Assembly (NCBI GenBank): GCA_016844945.1
Contig: JAERTJ010000187.1
Span: 1-64,000, forward strand
DNA: 64,000 nt
Direction: 5' to 3'
DNA from: Fidelibacterota bacterium
GTDB taxonomy: Bacteria > Fidelibacterota > UBA8477 > JABMPR01
Shown: positions 63,024 to 64,000 of the stretch, one piece after another
Layout of the letters: each line of letters begins with the position of its first letter
How positions within the stretch are numbered: the stretch's first letter is position 1
Program-made: the position numbers and the translations under genes
Notes under the pieces: model-generated
Told to the model about the DNA's origin: nothing
Database searches by the model: none
Seen by the model: the letters and a program-made list of their open reading frames with translations, nothing else

Positions 63024-63710
63024 ATGGCTCAGATGGAACTCAACCTGGATGGCTTTCTAAATGCTCAGCAACAACTCAATGTTGACGGGTTGACATTACC
63101 TGGTGTGGTCACAATTGCCAGTCTATCAGGTGTAGATGGGTTTAGTGTGACATACGATGGACGCTCACCCAGTTTTAACGAAAAAGATCTGGAATTAACT
63201 ATTGCCTCAGCAATGAGCACTCGTTTTGCTCTAAGAATAACACCCAGGGCAGAATTGCTTCAGCTGGCACTCAATCTTCCAGTTTCCCAGGTCATTTTTA
63301 CGGGAGAAAATATCTTTGAAGATTATGGTGCTGATCTGGAGACTTTTATTCCCCAACTCAAGGATGCTGGAAAACTCATTTCATTTTGTCTGGAACCAGA
63401 GCTGGCACTTCTGAAAAAGGCCTATCGCCTACAGGCCGATATGGTGGAACTCAATGCAAGCCACTACTCTGAAAATATAAGCCCCACAGGTCAGGTGGAA
63501 GCCCAGGAACAACTTGCGCTCATGGCTCGCACCGCTGAGAAAAATGGCATCGGTGTCGCTGTAAATGGTGGTATCTCTTTTCAAAATGCGTTAGCCCTGG
63601 TGAGTATTGAAGCAGTAGAAAATATTGTGGTTGGACGATCCATCATTGGACGCTCGATTTTTGTAGGTCTTGAAACAGCCGTTAGAGATTTCAAAGCTCA
63701 GGTTCAATGA
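63024..63710 (+). CDS. pdxJ: Pyridoxine 5'-phosphate synthase
   Basis: 228 residues. It matches PdxJ in the barrel strands: DGLTLPGVVTIASLSGVDGF, GADLETFIPQL, ADMVELNASHYSE, and VAVNGGISFQNALALVSIEAVENIVVGRSIIGRS (in part). PdxJ condenses 1-deoxyxylulose-5-P with aminoacetone-3-P. The strand-1 His of canonical PdxJ ('NIDHVATLR') is not visible here (QLNVDGLTLPG), so the family call is good but a divergent or altered enzyme cannot be excluded. Stop overlaps the asparaginase ATG. Confidence 0.7.
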   Translation: MAQMELNLDGFLNAQQQLNVDGLTLPGVVTIASLSGVDGFSVTYDGRSPSFNEKDLELTIASAMSTRFALRITPRAELLQLALNLPVSQVIFTGENIFEDYGADLETFIPQLKDAGKLISFCLEPELALLKKAYRLQADMVELNASHYSENISPTGQVEAQEQLALMARTAEKNGIGVAVNGGISFQNALALVSIEAVENIVVGRSIIGRSIFVGLETAVRDFKAQVQ

Positions 63711-64000
63711 GCTCACTGATCACCCAGGTCACACGCTCCGGCCAGGTTGAAAGTTTTCATGTTGGGTATGGAGTGATAACTGATGCCGAAGGTCAAATCA
63801 TAAAAACCTATGGCGACCCCCACTATTCTACCTATGTTCGCTCCTCTGCAAAACCTCTCCAAGCTTTAGCCGTAATTCGCTCAGGTGCATATCAAGATTT
63901 TCATTTTACTCCGGAAGAGTTAGCGGTCATTTGTTCTTCTCACAGTGGAGAGCCCGTTCACACCGAGTGGGTTGAGAGTATTTTTTCAAAAGCTGGCATC
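63707..64000 (+). CDS. L-asparaginase II family protein, partial
   Basis: The frame from the ATG at 63707 runs to the window end. It begins SSLITQVTRSGQVESFHVGY, then YVRSSAKPLQALAVIRSGAY and VICSSHSGEPVHTEWVESIF, the signature of the Rhizobium-type asparaginase II (PF06089) with its S-x-K (SSAKP) active-site motif. ATGA overlap with the preceding gene shows coupling. The C-terminal two thirds lie beyond the window. Confidence 0.88.
   Translation, partial: MSSLITQVTRSGQVESFHVGYGVITDAEGQIIKTYGDPHYSTYVRSSAKPLQALAVIRSGAYQDFHFTPEELAVICSSHSGEPVHTEWVESIFSKAGI

Noticed and set aside
1-64000. CRISPR array, tRNA or rRNA genes, integrase or prophage
   Set aside because: No regularly spaced repeats, no tRNA-like cloverleaf with T-loop consensus, and no phage or integrase reading frames were found on reading both strands.

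Overview
The window looks like chromosome of a Gram-negative bacterium of the FCB assemblage (Marinimicrobia, Calditrichota or a relative). This is an inference from gene content, not a proven placement. It encodes lipoproteins with lipobox cysteines, a lamin-tail surface protein with a FlgD-like C-terminal domain, a PNGase F-like secreted glycosidase, DUF4199, a Bacteroidota-like PEP carboxylase, a NagB/PIG-L fusion and a WaaA-like transferase, which implies lipid A-type glycolipids. Clear AGGAGG-type ribosome binding sites before many genes argue against typical Bacteroidota. Base composition looks moderately AT-rich and even. I saw no rRNA, tRNA, CRISPR array or prophage.

Layout. 1-0.2 kb: the 5' end of an IS1182-like transposase and its palindromic end. 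0.2-5.9 kb: envelope proteins (LPP20 lipoprotein, lamin-tail protein, outer-membrane-like protein) and a cyclic phosphodiesterase gene broken by one stop codon. 5.9-9.4 kb (minus): three-gene proton-translocating transhydrogenase pntAA-pntAB-pntB and a CBS protein. 9.6-15.4 kb (plus): tightly packed run of glycosyltransferase, DUF423, GNAT, phosphohexomutase, GNAT, BaiN-type flavoprotein and acyltransferase. 15.4-20.3 kb (minus): di-heme cytochrome lipoprotein, a RadC-like lipoprotein that has lost its metal ligands, a GIY-YIG protein, true radC, a membrane protein and pyrG. 20.7-40.6 kb (plus): HTH/ferredoxin protein, small accessory proteins, a decayed LacI regulator, ppc, lipoprotein hydrolases, two DEAD-box helicases, a pyrimidine-dimer glycosylase and the PNGase F-like protein.

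40.7-55.1 kb is almost wholly minus strand and is devoted to sugars and the cell surface. It starts with an mtnA plus class II aldolase pair (methylthioribose or deoxyribose salvage). Next is a compact neuA-neuB-HAD phosphatase-WaaA-like cluster. After a decayed gene and a plus-strand DMT exporter comes a block of five glycosyltransferases, an LTA-synthase-like phosphotransferase and an IspD-type cytidylyltransferase. 55.2-64 kb: the NagB/PIG-L fusion, DUF4416 and NAT-like genes, DUF4180, DUF819 transporter, uridine kinase, GNAT, divergent polysaccharide deacetylase, pdxJ and the start of an L-asparaginase II.

Most promising unexplained items: (1) the neuA-neuB-phosphatase-WaaA cluster, where nonulosonic-acid genes occupy the places of the Kdo synthesis genes; (2) the secreted, metal-ligand-less RadC/JAB paralogue beside radC; (3) the HTH-ferredoxin protein with six cysteines in eight residues; (4) several genes in visible decay (cyclic phosphodiesterase, LacI regulator, a 46 kb remnant) in an otherwise well-kept region.
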